DNA of 64,000 bases. Source: Streptosporangium sp. NBC_01756 (GTDB lineage: Bacteria > Actinomycetota > Actinomycetes > Streptosporangiales > Streptosporangiaceae). Shown here one piece after another: positions 62,315 through 64,000 of the stretch (position 1 is its first letter; each line of letters opens with the position of its first letter). The notes under the pieces are model-generated. The model was given only the letters and a program-made list of their open reading frames with translations. It did not search any database and was not told where the DNA came from. The stretch spans positions 7,688,001 through 7,752,000 of the forward strand of contig NZ_CP109130.1 of assembly GCF_035917975.1 (NCBI RefSeq). Reading direction: 5' to 3'. The position numbers were made by a program, and so were the translations under genes.

Positions 62315-62893
62315 TCATCGTCTGGGCTCGGTCCAAGCATGGATCAGCGGCAGCAGCACCCGGTCGACCGTGTCCGCGACGAAGGACTCGTCCAGCGGCT
62401 TGCCGACGATGAGCAGCCGGTGCCAGACCAGGGCCTCGGTGACCGTTCTGATTTCGCCGGGATCGGCCCTCCCCGGCAGTTCGCCCCGGTCGCGGGCGCG
62501 GTCGAGGAGCGGGGTGGTGCCGGTGATGTCGGGGCGCGGCACGTGCTCACGCAGGGCGGCCGCCAGTTCGGGGGTGGTGAGCAGGGCCGGGAGCAGCCCG
62601 AAGACCAGGCCGTGCTGCTGCTCCAGGGTCCGGCAGAATCCGCCCACCACCGCCACGAGGTCACCGCGCATCGACCCGGTGTCGGGCGGCGGTGCGACGC
62701 CGATCTCCAGGTGGTTGCGGACCAGATCCACCACCAGGGCCTCCTTGCCCGGCCAGCGACGGTAGATCGTGGCCTTGCTCGCACTGGCGCGCCTGGCGAT
62801 CTGATCGATGGACATGCGCTCGAAACCGACCTCGGAGAGCAGTTCCATGGTCGCGTCGAGAATCGCGCGCTCTCGTCTGGGGTCGAGACGCAA
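62315..62893 (-). CDS. TetR family regulator
   Basis: 192 residues: N-terminal HTH RRERAILDATMELLSEVGFERMSIDQIARRASASKATIYRRW (in part: EVGFERMSIDQIARRASASK), then a ligand domain with Pro-rich CHO-type loops. It follows the SDR gene by 15 bases on the minus strand, so the pair forms an operon that it probably represses via the near-palindrome at 63811-63829. Confidence 0.9.
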   Translation of the reverse strand: MRLDPRRERAILDATMELLSEVGFERMSIDQIARRASASKATIYRRWPGKEALVVDLVRNHLEIGVAPPPDTGSMRGDLVAVVGGFCRTLEQQHGLVFGLLPALLTTPELAAALREHVPRPDITGTTPLLDRARDRGELPGRADPGEIRTVTEALVWHRLLIVGKPLDESFVADTVDRVLLPLIHAWTEPRR

Positions 62894-62908
62894 GGTGGCT
62901 CCGATGGG

Positions 62909-63781
62909 CTACGAGTGTTGGGTGAGCGCCTCGAATCGTACGCCTGTGAGCTCCTCCGACGTCTCCCACAGCCGCCGGGCGACCGTCTCGTCCAGCGCCT
63001 TGGGGGAGAGGGTCAGCGTCTTCGGGCCGGGGCCGATGAACCGGCCTCCGGTCACCTCGGGAGAGGTGGCGGCGTAGAGGGAGGGGGCCGCGCCCTTGTC
63101 CGGAGGTTGGAGCACCAGCCGGATGAGGGCGTTGACCGGTCCGGTGAGCACACCCGCCTTCATGATGCCGGTGGCGGTCGCGCCGGGGTGGGTGGCGACG
63201 CTGAGCAGCCGTCCCCCCGCCCGGCGCTGCAGTTCCAGGGTGAACAGCAGGTTGGCGAGCTTCGACCTGCCGTAGGCCGAGAACCGCCGGTAGCGGCGTT
63301 CCAGGCCCAGATCGTCGAAGTCGATCCTTCCCAGGCTGTAGGCGTCGCTGGAGACCGTGACGACCCGGGAGCCCGGTCCGGCGAGCAGTCGCGGCAGCAG
63401 CAGCCCGGTCAGCGCGAAGTGCCCCAGGTGGTTGGTGCCGAACTGCATCTCGAAGCCGTCGGCGGTGGTCCGCCGGGGGATCATGCCGACCCCCGCATTG
63501 TTGATCAACAGGTTGACGGGCCCGTCGAAGGCGGCGGCGAACGCCCGTACCGAGCTCAGGTCGGCCAGGTCCAGCCGTTGCAGTTCGATCCGCGCGTTCG
63601 GCGCGGCCGACCGGATCGCGCTCCGCACCGTCTCGCCCCTGGCGAGGTCCCGTACGGCCATCACGACCCGGGCGCCGTGCCGGGCCAGGTGCAGGGCGGT
63701 GGGGACCCCGATGCCGCCCCCGGCGCCGGTGACCACCGCGGTGGAGCCGGTCAGGTCGGGGATGTCGTTCGGAGTCCACAT
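62909..63781 (-). CDS. Short-chain dehydrogenase/reductase
   Basis: 290 residues; classical SDR with cofactor-binding AVVTGAGGGIGVPTALHLARHG (TGxxxGIG), NLLINNAGV (NNAG), catalytic Ser in RVVTVSSDAY and the YGRSK (Tyr-x3-Lys). The longer C-terminus (GFEMQFGTNHLGHFALTGLL, ALIRLVLQPPDKGA) is of the retinol-dehydrogenase-like branch. NAD(P)-dependent oxidoreductase of unknown substrate. AGAGGAG is 6 bases before ATG 63781. Confidence 0.9.
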   Translation of the reverse strand: MWTPNDIPDLTGSTAVVTGAGGGIGVPTALHLARHGARVVMAVRDLARGETVRSAIRSAAPNARIELQRLDLADLSSVRAFAAAFDGPVNLLINNAGVGMIPRRTTADGFEMQFGTNHLGHFALTGLLLPRLLAGPGSRVVTVSSDAYSLGRIDFDDLGLERRYRRFSAYGRSKLANLLFTLELQRRAGGRLLSVATHPGATATGIMKAGVLTGPVNALIRLVLQPPDKGAAPSLYAATSPEVTGGRFIGPGPKTLTLSPKALDETVARRLWETSEELTGVRFEALTQHS

Positions 63782-63810
63782 GATGTGCTCCTCTGCAGCA
63801 GTGGCCAAGT

Positions 63811-63829
63811 GTACGAAACGGTTCCGTAC
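63811..63829. promoter_or_regulatory. Probable TetR operator before the SDR-TetR operon
   Basis: GTACGAAACGGTTCCGTAC is a near-perfect palindrome (arms GTACG/CGTAC with imperfect centre), 30 bases upstream of the SDR start. Confidence 0.65.
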
Positions 63830-63931
63830 ACTACGGTAAGCCGTTCCCCGCGGGAAACGCAAGCGGGTGTACTCGCCTGTTCACCCGCAGTTCCCGGGCG
63901 CGTAAGCCGCCCCGGTTACGGTGAGGCCGTC

Positions 63932-64000
63932 GTGAACGGGTCATCGCCCGGCGTGGAGGACGGCCGAGACCACGCGCGGGAGCAGGGTTCGGCCGTCGCA
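63932..64000 (+). CDS. Possible start of a gene running out of the window
   Basis: GTG 63932 with GTGAGG 5 bases upstream opens an uninterrupted frame (starting MNGSSPGVEDG) to the window end, 23 codons. Only the frame and ribosome-binding site support it; the product cannot be recognised. Confidence 0.3.
   Translation, partial: MNGSSPGVEDGRDHAREQGSAVA

Overview
This window is chromosomal DNA from a high-G+C actinomycete, most likely a Streptosporangiaceae-type soil organism (inference). The signs are dense high-GC coding, frequent GTG/TTG starts coupled through ATGA/GTGA overlaps, a HAIR element in front of lon, TGGGAGCGCTCCCA (CebR-type) boxes, an actinobacterial-style ydaO riboswitch and SapB/GbsR/PadR/LacI-type local regulators. 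There are no rRNA or tRNA genes, no CRISPR, and only one weak transposase relic.

Layout. 1-6.1 kb: a cut-off MFS exporter diverges from a complete five-gene STM4015-STM4014-STM4013-STM4012-STM4011 operon: LRR protein, ATP-grasp enzyme, sulfatase-fold hydrolase and two radical SAM enzymes. This is an uncharacterised conserved system and the most interesting item here. Two of its gene junctions carry tandem repeats that include the upstream stop codon. 6-11.5 kb (minus): a DUF6745-like protein with a small partner, a membrane acyltransferase overlapping a secreted alpha/beta hydrolase, and a two-component system. 11.5-17 kb: IS relic, HTH regulator/hydrolase divergent pair, lon with an HspR-type operator, and a class II-like Fic protein. 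17.4-20.1 kb: metNIQ methionine importer with three hairpin repeats before metQ. 20-25 kb: acyl-CoA synthetase, hydrolase-GbsR pair, a frameshifted FAD oxidoreductase and an octamer minisatellite. 25.3-29.5 kb: HtrA-type protease and a four-gene ABC export operon with its own HTH regulator.

29.6-36.4 kb: cydA-cydB-cydD-cydC (bd oxidase and its assembly exporter), facing a padR gene across a perfect 15-bp inverted repeat; padR is preceded by a 21-codon leader ORF. 36.5-44 kb: pentapeptide-repeat membrane protein, large secreted nuclease, and two membrane-anchored envelope proteins (HEXXH metalloprotease; PQQ-type propeller). 44-49 kb: IclR regulator facing a four-gene quaternary-amine/osmoprotectant ABC importer, then a thioredoxin and a small secreted protein. 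50-54.8 kb: class II DAHP synthase, flavin monooxygenase, aminoglycoside-phosphotransferase-like kinase, aldose 1-epimerase. 54.9-60.9 kb: a cellobiose-type cluster cebE-cebF-cebG-bglC with a LacI/CebR-like repressor and two perfect CebR boxes. 61-64 kb: a secreted CHAP amidase under a c-di-AMP riboswitch, and an SDR-TetR operon.

Many promoters show a regulator gene next to an obvious dyad, so most local circuits can be proposed from sequence alone. Functional statements rest on motif recognition by eye; no database search was run.
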